Shown here one piece after another: positions 16,588-24,910 of a stretch of DNA of 32,168 bases (positions within the stretch are counted from its first letter, which is position 1; each line of letters starts with the position of its first letter). Source of the DNA: Rhodospirillales bacterium (lineage in GTDB: Bacteria > Pseudomonadota > Alphaproteobacteria > Rhodospirillales > 2-12-FULL-67-15). The position numbers and the translations under genes were made by a program. The stretch covers positions 80,001-112,168 of the forward strand of contig VGZQ01000002.1 of NCBI GenBank assembly GCA_016872535.1, in the 5' to 3' direction. Below the pieces are notes generated by a model. It saw only the letters and a program-made list of their open reading frames with translations. It had not been told where the DNA came from and did not search any database.

Positions 16588-16812
16588 ATGGCCGAAACCC
16601 CCGCCATCGGCGCCCCGCGCGTCACTTTTCCCGAAGCCCAGCTTCGCAGCCAGCGGACCGTGACCGAGGTCCGCGTCCGCGCCGCGTTCCTCAACCAGGA
16701 CGACAGCGCCGAAGCCCGGGCCGCGCTGAACAGGCTTTCCCGGCTGCTCGATTCCGGCGTGCCGCTCAAGCCCAACGCGCCGCGCGGCTTCTATCTCAAC
16801 TTCACCATTTAA
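16588..16812 (+). CDS. 74-aa conserved-looking hypothetical protein
   Basis: A small soluble protein (MAETPAIGAPRVTFPE, with a helical middle AEARAALNRLSRLLDSG and ending APRGFYLNFTI). I do not recognise it. The codon bias matches the surrounding genes, AGGG lies about eight bases before the ATG, and its TAA is followed immediately by the GTG of the next gene, so the two are probably translated together. It contains no signal peptide, TM helix or cysteine. It is divergent from ftsH across a 72-bp region containing the tandem CCGTTAACC repeats. Confidence 0.65.
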   Translation: MAETPAIGAPRVTFPEAQLRSQRTVTEVRVRAAFLNQDDSAEARAALNRLSRLLDSGVPLKPNAPRGFYLNFTI

Positions 16813-17235
16813 GTGATTCGGCGCGCGCTCGCCGCCCTGGTGCTGCTTGTCCCGGCGCGCGTCGGGGCGGCCGATCTTACCGTCGAGATTCGGGACCTGC
16901 GCTCGGACCGGGGCGAGGTCCGGGTCGGGCTGTTCGACGACGCGCGCACCTTCGCCACCGACGCGGGCAAGATCGCCGAAATCGTGCTGAAGCCCGCGGA
17001 CGGCGTCGCCAAGGGTGCCTTCGCGAACCTCGCCCCCGGCACCTACGCCATCGCCGCCTATCACGACGAAAATTCCAACCGGTCCTTCGACAAGGGCCTG
17101 TTCGGCTGGCCGCTGGAAGGCTACGGCTTTTCCAACGACGCGCCGGTGTTTCTCGGCGCGCCGCCGTTTGCGCGCGCCGCCTTTCCGGTCGCGGCCGAGG
17201 GCGCGCGCGTGGTTTTTCGCATGGTCTACTGGTAA
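16813..17235 (+). CDS. secreted DUF2141-type protein
   Basis: A 140-aa exported protein. The GTG at 16813 directly follows the previous stop and yields a short signal peptide (RRALAALVLLVPARVGA, then ADL). The mature part follows the DUF2141 pattern: LTVEIRDLRSDRGEVRVGLFDD, GTYAIAAYHDENSNRSFDKGLFGWPLEGYGFSND and a terminal beta-strand RVVFRMVYW. It shows the characteristic HDENSN and PxEGYGFSN motifs. DUF2141 proteins are small periplasmic or outer-membrane-associated beta-sandwich proteins with no settled function. The length is normal for the family. Confidence 0.85.
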   Translation: MIRRALAALVLLVPARVGAADLTVEIRDLRSDRGEVRVGLFDDARTFATDAGKIAEIVLKPADGVAKGAFANLAPGTYAIAAYHDENSNRSFDKGLFGWPLEGYGFSNDAPVFLGAPPFARAAFPVAAEGARVVFRMVYW

Positions 17236-17245
17236 TGTCCGGTTC

Positions 17246-17464
17246 ATGACCCGCCCCGACGCACCCGATTCCGCCCGCGCGACCCTGGAAAAGCTGCTCG
17301 GCATGCCGCTCGCCGAGGGCTTCGTCGAGGAAGCCGCCGGCCTCGCCCGCGCCGTCGCCGACACCGCGCGCCAGGCGGCCGCCGCGCTGCCGCCCGAGGC
17401 GCGCGATCCGACCGGGTTCCTCGACACGCTCGAATCGCTCGGCCCGCCCGAAAAGAAAGAATAA
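17246..17464 (+). CDS. small protein preceding an amidase (possible GatC/AtzG-like partner)
   Basis: A 72-aa mostly helical protein: MTRPDAPDSARATLEKLLGMP, then LAEGFVEEAAGLARAVADTA and DPTGFLDTLESLGPPEKKE. The ATG at 17246 is 10 bp after the preceding stop. The stop is 17 bp before the amidase GTG. Small helical proteins that pair with amidase-signature enzymes (GatC, AtzG) are encoded in this position and have this size, so an accessory subunit role is plausible. The sequence is too divergent for me to assign the family firmly. Confidence 0.6.
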   Translation: MTRPDAPDSARATLEKLLGMPLAEGFVEEAAGLARAVADTARQAAAALPPEARDPTGFLDTLESLGPPEKKE

Positions 17465-17481
17465 CCCCAGGAACAACCAAC

Positions 17482-18903
17482 GTGGCCGACGAAACGATCG
17501 CCGACCTGTCGCTGGCCGAGGTCGCGGACGCCATCCGCGCCAAGCGGATCACGTCCGTCGAGGCGACCGAGGCGGCGCTCGCGCGCCTCAAGCGATTCGG
17601 CGGGCCGGACCGGCTCAACTGCCTCGCCGGCCTCGACGAAGAGGACGCGCTCCGCCAGGCCAAGGCGGCCGACGCCGATCTCGCCAAGGGCCGCGCGCGC
17701 GGGTTCCTGCACGGCGTGCCGCTCGCCCACAAGGACATGTATTTCCGCGCCGGAAGACCGAGCGGGTGCGGCTCGCGCTTTCTCAACGATGTTCCGGCCC
17801 GAACGACGGCGGCGGCGCTGGAGCGCCTGGATGCCGCCGGCGCGATCGAGATCGCGCGCCTCGCCATGGTCGAATTCGCCCTCGGACTCACCGGCCATAA
17901 CGTCGTCGTCGGCACGCCGCGCAACCCGTGGAATCCCGCGCACATCACCGGCGGGTCCTCCAGCGGCGCGGCGGCGGCGGTCGCCGCGCGGCTGGTCTAC
18001 GGCGCGCTCGGCTCGGATACCGGCGGCTCGATCCGCTTTCCGGCGGCGGCCTGCGGCATCGTCGGCCTCAAGCCGACCCTCGGCCGGGTCAGCCGCTACG
18101 GCGCGCTGGCGCTGTCGTTTTCCCTCGACACCGTCGGCCCGCTTGCCCGCACCGTGACCGACTGCGCGCTGATCTATGACGCCATCGCCGGGTTCGATCC
18201 GCGCGATCCGGGATCGAGCCGGCGCGCGCCCGAGCCGACCGTGCCCCGCCTCGAAGGCGGCGTCCGGGGCCTGCGCGTCGGCGTGCCCACGTCCTACTTC
18301 TACGATCCGCTGACGCCGGAAATGACCAAGCTGGTGCAAGCCAGCCTCGAGGTGTTCCGGGCCGAAGGCGCGCAAGTGATCGAGGTCGACATTCCCGACA
18401 TCGCCGCCGCCAATCCGCTCACGCTCCTGATCACCGCGACCGAGGGCGCGGCCGCCCACGGCCGCCAGCTCCCGGACCACGCCCGCGACTACGGCCCCCA
18501 GACGCTCGCGCGACTCGCGGCCGGGTTGCTGGTTCCGGCGAGCGCGTACATCGAGGCGCTCGCCTGGCGGAAGGCGTTGGTGCGCGCCTTCTGCAAGGCG
18601 GTTTTCGAACGCTGCGACGTGCTGCACGTGCCGGTCATGGTCGCCTCCCCGCCGACCATCGCCGAATCGGACGTCGGCGCCAATCCCGGCTTCGCCCGCC
18701 AGATGACGGCCATGGGCCATTGCACCCGGCCGTTCAATTTCCTGGCGCTGCCGTCGATTTCGGTGCCGTGCGGGTTCGCCGCCAACGGCTTGCCGGCGGC
18801 GTTCCAGTTGGCGGCGCGCCCGTTCGCGGAAAGCACGCTGCTGCGCGCGTCGCGCGCCTACGAGCGCGCGACCGATTGGCACCGCCAGGCGCCCGCGCTG
18901 TAA
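17482..18903 (+). CDS. amidase-signature family hydrolase
   Basis: A 473-aa enzyme of the amidase signature superfamily, probably cytosolic. The Ser-cisSer-Lys triad is visible: Lys84 in HKDMYF, the serines of GGSSSG (157-162) and the nucleophile Ser183 in DTGGSIRFPAAACG. The C-terminal part contains NFLALPSISVPCGF and LPAAFQLAARPF, typical of the fold. The substrate is not evident. It resembles Asp/Glu-tRNA amidotransferase A-like or AtzE-like amidases that act on small amides. A true GatA is unlikely because no gatB is adjacent and the preceding gene is not clearly gatC. The GTG start has AGGAA about nine bases upstream; no nearby in-frame ATG fits better. Confidence 0.9.
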   Translation: MADETIADLSLAEVADAIRAKRITSVEATEAALARLKRFGGPDRLNCLAGLDEEDALRQAKAADADLAKGRARGFLHGVPLAHKDMYFRAGRPSGCGSRFLNDVPARTTAAALERLDAAGAIEIARLAMVEFALGLTGHNVVVGTPRNPWNPAHITGGSSSGAAAAVAARLVYGALGSDTGGSIRFPAAACGIVGLKPTLGRVSRYGALALSFSLDTVGPLARTVTDCALIYDAIAGFDPRDPGSSRRAPEPTVPRLEGGVRGLRVGVPTSYFYDPLTPEMTKLVQASLEVFRAEGAQVIEVDIPDIAAANPLTLLITATEGAAAHGRQLPDHARDYGPQTLARLAAGLLVPASAYIEALAWRKALVRAFCKAVFERCDVLHVPVMVASPPTIAESDVGANPGFARQMTAMGHCTRPFNFLALPSISVPCGFAANGLPAAFQLAARPFAESTLLRASRAYERATDWHRQAPAL

Positions 18904-19176
18904 GCGGGAAACCCGCGCCCGCGCCGGAAGATGGCCGGGCAAGCACGCGCCAAAACGACCATAAGCCTTTGATCAATATAGAATATTCAGATGAGCGCCA
19001 TTTCGTCGGCGCGCGCCGGACAGATTCCGCCCTGTCGCTAAGTTAGGCTATATATCCTATGTTAGGGCCCGTGTCAAGGCCGTTGATCGACCGGCGGGCG
19101 CGGGATCGGCGGTGACGGGCATGGCGGAAGCCCAACCCGGCCCGGATATGATAAAGACGTGCAACGAGGCGCCTCC
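18904..19176. promoter_or_regulatory. AT-rich intergenic region before ETF-QO with repeated TTAGG motif
   Basis: This 273-bp gap contains the most AT-rich patches of this part of the window. TTGATCAA followed by TAGAAT lies at 18969-18984. CTAAGTTAGGC (19038-19048) is repeated as CTATGTTAGGG (19057-19067), 19 bp apart, around CTATATATCC. TAGG and CCTA arms flank the TATATA core, giving local dyad symmetry. It probably holds the ETF-QO promoter and an operator, but I cannot fix a -35/-10 pair with confidence. Confidence 0.35.
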
Positions 19177-20829
19177 ATGACCGACTCGCCCCCCGCGACG
19201 ACGACCCGCGAGACCATGGGCTTCGACGTGGTGATCGTGGGCGGCGGCCCGGCGGGGCTCGCCGCCGCGATCCGCTTGAAGCAGCTTGCGCGGGCGGACG
19301 GCGGCGAGGTGTCGGTCTGCGTGGTCGAGAAGGGCGCCGAGATCGGCGCCCATATTCTCTCGGGCGCGGTGATCGAGCCGCGCGCGCTCGATGAACTTCT
19401 CCCCGACTGGAAGGAGCGCGGCGCGCCGCTCGCCACGCCCGCGAGCGAGGACCGATTCCTGTTCCTGACCGAAAGACACGCGATCCGCCTGCCGACGCCG
19501 CCGCAAATGCACAACGCCGGCAACTACATCGCGAGCCTCGGCAACCTCTGCCGCTGGCTCGCCAAGGAAGCGGAAGCCCTCGGCGTCGAAATCTTTCCCG
19601 GCTTCGCCGCCGCCGAAGTGCTGTACGACGAGCGAGGCGCCGTCGCGGGCGTCGCCACCGGCGACCAGGGCATCGGGCGCGACGGGAAGCCGACCGCCAA
19701 CCACCAGCCGGGGGTGAACTTAAGCGCGCGCTACACCTTGTTCGCCGAAGGCTGCCGGGGTTCGCTCTCGGAAACCCTGATCAGGCGTTTCGACCTGCGC
19801 CGGGATTGCGATCCGCAAACCTACGGCATCGGGATCAAGGAACTGTGGGAAGTGGCGCCGGAAAAGCACCGGCCGGGGCTGATCGTGCACACGGTCGGCT
19901 GGCCGCTGGACAGCGCGACCTACGGCGGCTCGTTCCTCTATCACCTGGAAAACAACCAGGTCGCGGTCGGATTCGTGGTCGGCCTCGATTACGCCAATCC
20001 GCACCTGAGCCCGTTCGACGAATTCCAGCGCTTCAAGACCCATCCCGCCATCCGCACCGTTTTCGAGGGCGGACGCCGCGTCGCCTACGGCGCCCGCGCT
20101 CTCAACGAGGGCGGTTTCCAGTCGGTTCCGAAACTGGTTTTTCCGGGCGGCGCCTTGATCGGCTGTTCGGCCGGGTTCCTCGATGTCCCCAAGATCAAGG
20201 GCAGTCACACGGCGATGAAGTCGGCGATGTGCGCCGCCGAGGCGGCGTGGCCGGCGATCAAGGCGGGGGGCCGCGCGACCGCGCTCGACGCCTATCCCGA
20301 CTCCTTGCACCGTTCCTGGGTATGGGACGATCTCTATCGCGCGCGCAACGTGCGCCCGGCGTTCCGCTGGGGCCTTTGGGGCGGCATCGCCTATTCGGCC
20401 ATCGACACGTATTTATTGCGCGGGCGGGCGCCGTGGACGTTCCACCACCACGCCGATCACGAGCGACTTCGTCCCGCCGCCGCCGCGCGGCCGGTCGCCT
20501 ACCCCAAGCCCGACGGGAAAATATCCTTCGACAAGCTTTCCTCGGTGTTTCTCTCCGGCGCCAATCACGAGGAAAACCAGCCCTGCCACCTGACGCTCAG
20601 GGACTCGCGCGTGCCGGTCGCGGTCAACCTCGCGCGCTACGGCGGGCCCGAGGCGCGCTTCTGCCCGGCCGGGGTCTACGAGTTTATCGAAACGGGGGGC
20701 GAGACGCGGCTCCAGATCAACGCCCAGAACTGCGTCCACTGCAAGACCTGCGACATCAAGGACCCGACCCAGAATATCGTCTGGAAAACCCCCGAGGGCG
20801 GCGGCGGGCCGAATTATCCGAATATGTGA
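19177..20829 (+). CDS. etfQO: electron transfer flavoprotein-ubiquinone oxidoreductase
   Basis: A 550-aa membrane-associated flavo-iron-sulfur enzyme that passes electrons from reduced ETF (fatty-acid and amino-acid dehydrogenation) to ubiquinone. The ATG at 19177 has GAGG seven bases upstream; an in-frame start at 19159 is less likely. The FAD fold starts [17 protein letters not shown] (16-32), followed by [12 protein letters not shown] and [14 protein letters not shown]. The ubiquinone and membrane-surface region includes [10 protein letters not shown] and [12 protein letters not shown]. The 4Fe-4S ligands are Cys496 (FCPAGVYEF), Cys519, Cys522 and Cys525 ([13 protein letters not shown]). 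It is full length with no aberration, and stands alone without etfAB in the window. Confidence 0.97.
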   Translation: MTDSPPATTTRETMGFDVVIVGGGPAGLAAAIRLKQLARADGGEVSVCVVEKGAEIGAHILSGAVIEPRALDELLPDWKERGAPLATPASEDRFLFLTERHAIRLPTPPQMHNAGNYIASLGNLCRWLAKEAEALGVEIFPGFAAAEVLYDERGAVAGVATGDQGIGRDGKPTANHQPGVNLSARYTLFAEGCRGSLSETLIRRFDLRRDCDPQTYGIGIKELWEVAPEKHRPGLIVHTVGWPLDSATYGGSFLYHLENNQVAVGFVVGLDYANPHLSPFDEFQRFKTHPAIRTVFEGGRRVAYGARALNEGGFQSVPKLVFPGGALIGCSAGFLDVPKIKGSHTAMKSAMCAAEAAWPAIKAGGRATALDAYPDSLHRSWVWDDLYRARNVRPAFRWGLWGGIAYSAIDTYLLRGRAPWTFHHHADHERLRPAAAARPVAYPKPDGKISFDKLSSVFLSGANHEENQPCHLTLRDSRVPVAVNLARYGGPEARFCPAGVYEFIETGGETRLQINAQNCVHCKTCDIKDPTQNIVWKTPEGGGGPNYPNM

Positions 20830-20841
20830 GGGGCGTTTTTT

Positions 20842-20905
20842 ACGTCATTCCCGCGCAAGCGGGAATCCAGCGACGTCATGGACCCCCGCTTCCGCGGGGG
20901 TGACG
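20842..20905. repeat. REP-like double palindrome (ATTCCCGC and CCCCCGC type)
   Basis: Two adjacent GC-rich hairpins lie between the convergent ETF-QO and DsrC-like genes. The first is ATTCCCGC-GCAA-GCGGGAAT (20847-20866); the second is ACCCCCGC-TTCC-GCGGGGGT (20882-20901). The unit is bounded by ACGTCATTCC and GGTGACG, a layout known as an abundant dispersed intergenic repeat in many proteobacteria. No T-run follows on either strand, so a Rho-independent role is doubtful. It more likely acts as a 3' mRNA stabiliser or a mobile palindromic remnant. Confidence 0.8.
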
Positions 20906-20922
20906 AGCCAGGGACGACGGTC

Positions 20923-21246
20923 TCAGCCGGTGCTCCAGGAGCGCGGGCGCATCATGCCGGCGATCTTGCACGCCTGCTGCACGTAGCCGTAGGGAAACAG
21001 CTCGAACAGGCGGTCGCGGGACGCTTGGCGCGTCTCCTTCAGATGGCGGACGACGAAGCGGGCATCGGGGGCGATACGGTGTTCTTCCCAATAGGCGCGC
21101 ATGAAGCGGATGACGTCCCAATGCTCGTCGGTCAAGGCAATCCCTTCCCGCTCGGCGAGCGTGCGGGCGATGTCCTCGGTCCAATCGGAGGGGTCGATCA
21201 GATAGCCATCCGGATCGGTGCGAACCGATGGCGTTATGGCGGTCAT
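20923..21246 (-). CDS. DsrC/TusE-family sulfur-relay-like protein lacking the C-terminal cysteine
   Basis: A 107-aa cytosolic protein. The ATG at 21246 has GAGGAG eight bases upstream; the longer frame to 21351 is rejected. Family features are DGYLIDPSDWTEDIARTLAEREGI, LTDEHWDVIRFMRAYWEE, RHLKE and the C-terminal arm FPYGYVQQACKIAG. In DsrC the arm carries CysB (about ten residues in) and CysA as the penultimate residue, and TusE keeps CysA. Here the arm ends MMRPRSWSTG, so only the CysB equivalent (in QQACKIAG) remains. It therefore cannot form the usual intramolecular disulfide or trisulfide of DsrC. It may be a regulator or a single-cysteine sulfur carrier. It is a single-gene unit, divergent from the TPR gene. 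Confidence 0.88.
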   Translation of the reverse strand: MTAITPSVRTDPDGYLIDPSDWTEDIARTLAEREGIALTDEHWDVIRFMRAYWEEHRIAPDARFVVRHLKETRQASRDRLFELFPYGYVQQACKIAGMMRPRSWSTG

Positions 21247-21293
21247 GGTTTTTTCTCCTCGAACGATTTTGGGTCCGTGTCCCGCGGGCGCGT

Positions 21294-21321
21294 ATCTTAA
21301 TCCCCCCTCTCCCGGGCGCAA
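21294..21321 (-). promoter_or_regulatory. putative promoter of the DsrC-like gene
   Basis: On the minus strand, TTGCGC (21316-21321) and TAAGAT (21294-21299) are separated by 16 bp, each matching four of six consensus positions. Predicted transcription starts about 40 bases before the ATG at 21246, leaving room for the GAGGAG ribosome site. Confidence 0.4.
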
Positions 21322-21331
21322 GGGAACGGGT

Positions 21332-21360
21332 TTGAGCGCGCCCGCGCGCATCGCTACAAT
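21332..21360 (+). promoter_or_regulatory. promoter of the TPR gene, predicting a leaderless mRNA
   Basis: TTGAGC (21332-21337) and TACAAT (21355-21360) are exactly 17 bp apart, with four and five consensus matches. The expected transcription start is about 21366-21368, which coincides with the ATG at 21367. There is no Shine-Dalgarno, in keeping with a leaderless transcript. Confidence 0.5.
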
Positions 21361-21366
21361 GCTTCC

Positions 21367-23112
21367 ATGATTCGAAACCTTTCGCTCGCCTCCTTATGGC
21401 TCGTCCTCGCGCTGCTCGGCGTGCGGCTCGATCCGGCCACGGCCGCGCCCAAGCCGGACGCGCCCAAATCGGATCAGGGCGAGACGCCGAAGCCGGGCGC
21501 CACCACCAGCGGCAACTACCTCGCCGGCCGCCACGCCCAGGCGGTGCGCGAAATGGGCAACGCCATCACCTTCTATTCCGCCGTGCTCGCGCGCGAGCCG
21601 GACAATCCCGACCTGATCCGGCGCGCGTTCGTCCTCCATCTCGGCGAGGGCAAGATCGCCGACGCGCTCAAATTGGCCGGGCGCATGACCAAGGAGGACT
21701 CGGCGCGCCTCGTCTATCCCGAAATCCTGCGCGCCGCCGACGACATCAAGCGCGGCCGATGGGCCGACGCCATCGCCCGGCTCGACGCCCTCGGCACCGA
21801 CGGCATCGGCGGATTGGCCGGGCCGCTGCTCGCGGCCTGGGCGGAGACGGGCCGGGGCGACCGCAAGGCGGCGGAAGCGGCGCTCGCCCGGCTTGGCGCG
21901 CGCAACGGCGCGCAAGGGCTGGTCGAACTGCACGGCGCGCTGATCGCCGACGTCGCCGGCGACAAGGCCGCCGCCGAGGCCGCCTACCGCAAGATCGCCG
22001 ACGGCGAAGGCGGGCCGACCGCAAGGCTGGCCTCCTTGCTCGGCAATCTCCTCGAGCGCGCGGGCGAGCGCGACAAGGCCAGGGCGGTTTACGAATCCTA
22101 TCGCGCGAAGAGTCCCGATTCGCGCCTGCTCGACGACGTCTGGCGGCGCATCGAAAGCGGCGGCAAGGCGCCGAAGCCGGAGATCGCGTCCGCGACCGAC
22201 GGCGCGGCCGAGGCGCTGCTCGGCCTCGCCGGCGCGTTCCGCCAGCAGAACGTGCGCGAGACCGCGTATCAGCTGGTCCGGATCGCGCTTCACCTCCGCC
22301 CCGATTTTCCGTCGGCGCAGGTCCTGCTCGCCGACCTGCTCGAAGGCGACCGGCGCTGGGCCGACGCCAACGCGGTCTACGACGCCATCAACCCGGCCGC
22401 GCCGCTCCATCGCGCGACGCGCACCCGCGTCGCCGCCAACCTCAACCGCCTCGACCGCGACGAGGAAGCCGTGGCCAGGCTGGAGGCGCTGGCGAAAAGC
22501 GAGCCCAAGGACACCGATGCCCTGATCCAACTCGGCGACATCCTGCGCGGGCGCAAGAAATTCAAGGAAGCGGCGGCGGCCTACGATCGCGCGCTCGCGC
22601 GGGTGCCGACGCTCGACCGGCGCCATTGGCCGCTGCTCTATTCGCGCGGCATCGCGCTGGAACGCTCGCAGCAATGGCCGCGCGCCGAGGCCGATTTCCT
22701 GAAAGCGCTCGAATTCGAGCCTGAGCAACCCTACGTTCTCAATTATCTCGGCTATTCGTGGATCGAGAAGGGCCAGCACCTGGACCGCGCCACCGAGATG
22801 ATCCGCAAGGCGGTGAGCCTGCGCCCCGACGACGGCTACATCGTCGACAGCCTGGGCTGGGCGCACTACATGCTCGGCCAATGGGCGGACGCGGTGCGCG
22901 AACTGGAGCGCGCGGTCGAACTGCGCCCCGAGGATCCGGTCATCAACGACCACCTCGGCGACGCCTTCTGGCGGGTGGGGCGGCGGACCGAGGCGCGCTT
23001 TCAGTGGGAACGCGCGCTGACCTTGAAGCCCGAGGCCGACCTGATCGAAACCATCCGCAAGAAGCTGACCGACGGCCTTCCCGACGGCCCGCCCGCGACC
23101 CGCGTGCATTAA
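21367..23112 (+). CDS. secreted tetratricopeptide-repeat protein
   Basis: A 581-aa exported protein made almost wholly of TPR helices. The N-terminal signal peptide ([16 protein letters not shown], cleavage probably after ATA) requires the ATG at 21367. A Pro/Lys linker follows, then repeats such as [72 protein letters not shown] and [25 protein letters not shown]. The C-terminal repeats are the most canonical. Such proteins occur directly upstream of ispE in many alphaproteobacteria and are thought to act as periplasmic scaffolds; a specific function is not known to me. The stop is 7 bp before ispE, so the two share a transcript. Confidence 0.9.
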   Translation: MIRNLSLASLWLVLALLGVRLDPATAAPKPDAPKSDQGETPKPGATTSGNYLAGRHAQAVREMGNAITFYSAVLAREPDNPDLIRRAFVLHLGEGKIADALKLAGRMTKEDSARLVYPEILRAADDIKRGRWADAIARLDALGTDGIGGLAGPLLAAWAETGRGDRKAAEAALARLGARNGAQGLVELHGALIADVAGDKAAAEAAYRKIADGEGGPTARLASLLGNLLERAGERDKARAVYESYRAKSPDSRLLDDVWRRIESGGKAPKPEIASATDGAAEALLGLAGAFRQQNVRETAYQLVRIALHLRPDFPSAQVLLADLLEGDRRWADANAVYDAINPAAPLHRATRTRVAANLNRLDRDEEAVARLEALAKSEPKDTDALIQLGDILRGRKKFKEAAAAYDRALARVPTLDRRHWPLLYSRGIALERSQQWPRAEADFLKALEFEPEQPYVLNYLGYSWIEKGQHLDRATEMIRKAVSLRPDDGYIVDSLGWAHYMLGQWADAVRELERAVELRPEDPVINDHLGDAFWRVGRRTEARFQWERALTLKPEADLIETIRKKLTDGLPDGPPATRVH

Positions 23113-23119
23113 CCGGCCG

Positions 23120-23983
23120 ATGACGGAACCGATCCGCGTCGCGGCCCCGGCCAAGATCAATCTCTACCTGCACGTGGTCGGGCGGCGCCCGGACGGCTAT
23201 CACTTGCTCGACAGCCTGGTTGCGTTCGCCGACATCGGCGACACCGTCGAGGCCCGTGCCGACGAGCGCCTGTCGCTCGCCGTCGACGGCCCGTTCGCGG
23301 ACGCGATCCCCGCGGGCGACGACAATCTGGTGCTGCGCGCGGGCTACGCGCTCGCGGAGTTGGCCGGAGAGAAACGCGGCGCCGCCATTCGGCTGACCAA
23401 GCGCCTGCCGGCGGCGAGCGGCATCGGCGGCGGCTCGGCCGACGCGGCGGCCGCGTTGCGCGCGCTGATGTGCCTGTGGAACGCGAACCCGGCGCCGGAA
23501 GCGCTCGCGGCGCTCGCCCTTCGCCTCGGCGCCGACGTGCCGGTGTGTTTGGGCGGCCGGGCCGCGTTCATGGGCGGGATCGGCGAGGAACTCGCCCCCG
23601 CGCCGCCGTTGCCGAAGGCTTCGATCGTGCTCGCCAATCCGGGCCAAGCGGTGGCGACGCCGGAGGTGTTCCGCCGACGCACGGGGCCCTTTTCCCGGCC
23701 GGCGCGCTTCGCCGAGGCGCCCGGCGACGCCGCCCGACTCGCCCGATTGCTGAAGGCGCGCGGCAACGACCTGGAGGAACCCGCGCGCGCGATTTGCCCG
23801 GCGATCGGCGACGTGCTGGCGGCGCTCCGGCGCCAGCCGGGGTGCCTGATCGCGCGCATGAGCGGATCGGGCGCCACCTGCTTCGCCCTTTTTGCCGAAC
23901 CCGGCGCCGCGCGCGCGGCCGCCGACGCCGTGGCGCGCGCGCATCCCGCCTGGTGGGTCCAGGCGGGCGCCCTCCAAAATTAA
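23120..23983 (+). CDS. ispE: 4-diphosphocytidyl-2-C-methyl-D-erythritol kinase
   Basis: A 287-aa GHMP-family kinase of the MEP isoprenoid pathway that phosphorylates CDP-methylerythritol at the 2-hydroxyl. The catalytic Lys11 lies in [20 protein letters not shown]. The ATP loop is [18 protein letters not shown] (96-113), the catalytic Asp139 is in [14 protein letters not shown], and the C-terminal motif [13 protein letters not shown] is intact. The length is normal. It probably depends on the promoter of the upstream TPR gene. The ATG at 23120 is preceded by a short CGGCCG spacer with no clear ribosome site, so coupling to the TPR gene is likely. It is convergent with sodC across 40 bp. Confidence 0.97.
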   Translation: MTEPIRVAAPAKINLYLHVVGRRPDGYHLLDSLVAFADIGDTVEARADERLSLAVDGPFADAIPAGDDNLVLRAGYALAELAGEKRGAAIRLTKRLPAASGIGGGSADAAAALRALMCLWNANPAPEALAALALRLGADVPVCLGGRAAFMGGIGEELAPAPPLPKASIVLANPGQAVATPEVFRRRTGPFSRPARFAEAPGDAARLARLLKARGNDLEEPARAICPAIGDVLAALRRQPGCLIARMSGSGATCFALFAEPGAARAAADAVARAHPAWWVQAGALQN

Positions 23984-24023
23984 ATTTTTCTGCTTCGCGT
24001 CACTTCCGTGCCGCTACGCCGGA

Positions 24024-24557
24024 TTAGATCACGCCGCAGGCGATGCGTCCTCCGCCGCCGCCCAAGGCCGCGGGCTGGTCGCTGTAGTTGTCGCCGCCGG
24101 CGTGGATCATCACCGAGCGCTTCTTGATGTCGGCGACCTTGAGGCGCGGCGCGCGCAGCTTGCCCGACGCGGTGCCGTCGGCCTTGACCTCGAGTACCGG
24201 CAGATCGCCGAGATGCCCGCCGTCCGAATGCGGCCCCTCGTGCTTGCCGGTCTTGCCCGGATCGTAGTGGCCGCCAGCGGCAAGGCCGAGGACCATCTGG
24301 CCCTGCGGGTTGGCCTTGGCCGCGCAGGAGCGGTTTTCGTGGATGTGGAAGCCATGCGGGCCGGGCGGCAGGCCCTTGAGCTTCGGATAAATCTCGAGGC
24401 CGAGCTTGCCGTCGACGAAGCGGATGGTGCCGACCTCCTCGCCTTGGCCCTTCTCCGCCGTGCGATAGACCTTGACGGTGAGGTCGTCGGCCGAGGCTGG
24501 ATGCGCGAACGCGACGGCGGCGCCGGCGACGAGCGCGGCGGCGAGGATGGCTTTCAT
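24024..24557 (-). CDS. sodC: periplasmic Cu-Zn superoxide dismutase
   Basis: A 177-aa exported enzyme dismutating superoxide in the periplasm. The signal peptide is KAILAAALVAGAAVAFAHPASA, with cleavage before DDLTVKV. Metal ligands are visible: His71 and His73 (HGFHIHE), His97 (GGHYDP), His106, His110 and His115 with Asp118 (KHEGPHSDGGHLGDLP), and His152 (MIHAGGDNY). The conserved disulfide pair is Cys78 and Cys174. The C-terminus GGGGGRIACGVI is typical. I start at ATG 24557, which has GGGAG eight bases upstream; the frame extends to 24626 but only this start gives a signal peptide. It is a single gene with its own promoter. Confidence 0.97.
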   Translation of the reverse strand: MKAILAAALVAGAAVAFAHPASADDLTVKVYRTAEKGQGEEVGTIRFVDGKLGLEIYPKLKGLPPGPHGFHIHENRSCAAKANPQGQMVLGLAAGGHYDPGKTGKHEGPHSDGGHLGDLPVLEVKADGTASGKLRAPRLKVADIKKRSVMIHAGGDNYSDQPAALGGGGGRIACGVI

Positions 24558-24599
24558 TCGGAATCTCCCTTGGGTTGAGACGCGCGAAGACGGACGTCG

Positions 24600-24626
24600 A
24601 TTATAGGACGACTCGCGGACGGACAA
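24600..24626 (-). promoter_or_regulatory. sodC promoter with perfect TATAAT
   Basis: On the minus strand a consensus TATAAT lies at 24600-24605, with TTGTCC (24621-24626) 15 bp upstream. The spacing is a little short, but the -10 is perfect. The start site falls about 36 bases before the sodC ATG. Confidence 0.5.
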
Positions 24627-24658
24627 AATCGGCCGAAGCCCCCGGAAAACCTGGGTTC

Positions 24659-24687
24659 TTGCCGCGCGCCGCCGAAGACCTTATGTA
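24659..24687 (+). promoter_or_regulatory. possible tRNA-Gln promoter
   Basis: TTGCCG (24659-24664) and TATGTA (24682-24687) are 17 bp apart, with four and three consensus matches. The tRNA begins 26 bases downstream, a reasonable distance for a short 5' leader. Confidence 0.3.
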
Positions 24688-24712
24688 TGGCGCCGGCGGC
24701 GCAGGCCGCCAT

Positions 24713-24786
24713 TGGGGCGTAGCCAAGCGGTAAGGCAGCGGTTTTTGGTACCGCCATCCTAGGTTCGAATCCTAGCGCCCCAGCCA
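24713..24786 (+). tRNA. trnQ: tRNA-Gln (anticodon TTG)
   Basis: A 74-nt cloverleaf. The acceptor stem TGGGGCG (24713-24719) pairs with CGCCCCA (24776-24782), followed by discriminator G and an encoded CCA. The anticodon arm is GCGGT-TTTTGGT-ACCGC, placing TTG at positions 34-36, which reads CAA. The T arm contains GGTTCGAATCC. It stands alone between sodC and the phosphonate-type transporter genes; no integrase or attachment repeat is visible next to it. Confidence 0.97.
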
Positions 24787-24910
24787 ATCTTTCCGGTTTC
24801 CTCCGCGCCGTTCGCCATCGACCCGCGGTCTTGCCGGGGGTAGGCCGACCTGTCACTCTTGAAACGGCGACGCGGCGGTCGCGAACCTCCGCGCGAACAG
24901 GGAGGACGAC

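Noticed and set aside
16549-18942. 797-codon antisense frame opposite the amidase and small genes
   Set aside because: Arg/Gly-rich translation with no motif; the plus strand encodes an intact amidase triad.
18969-18976. TTGATCAA as an FNR/FixK site
   Set aside because: The box needs TTGAT-N4-ATCAA; here the half-sites overlap.
21394-23160. 588-codon antisense frame opposite the TPR gene
   Set aside because: Composition is a codon-position artefact; the plus strand shows regular TPR repeats and a signal peptide.
24713-24786. tRNA-Gln as integration site of a genomic island
   Set aside because: No integrase and no repeated tRNA 3' end visible on either side.
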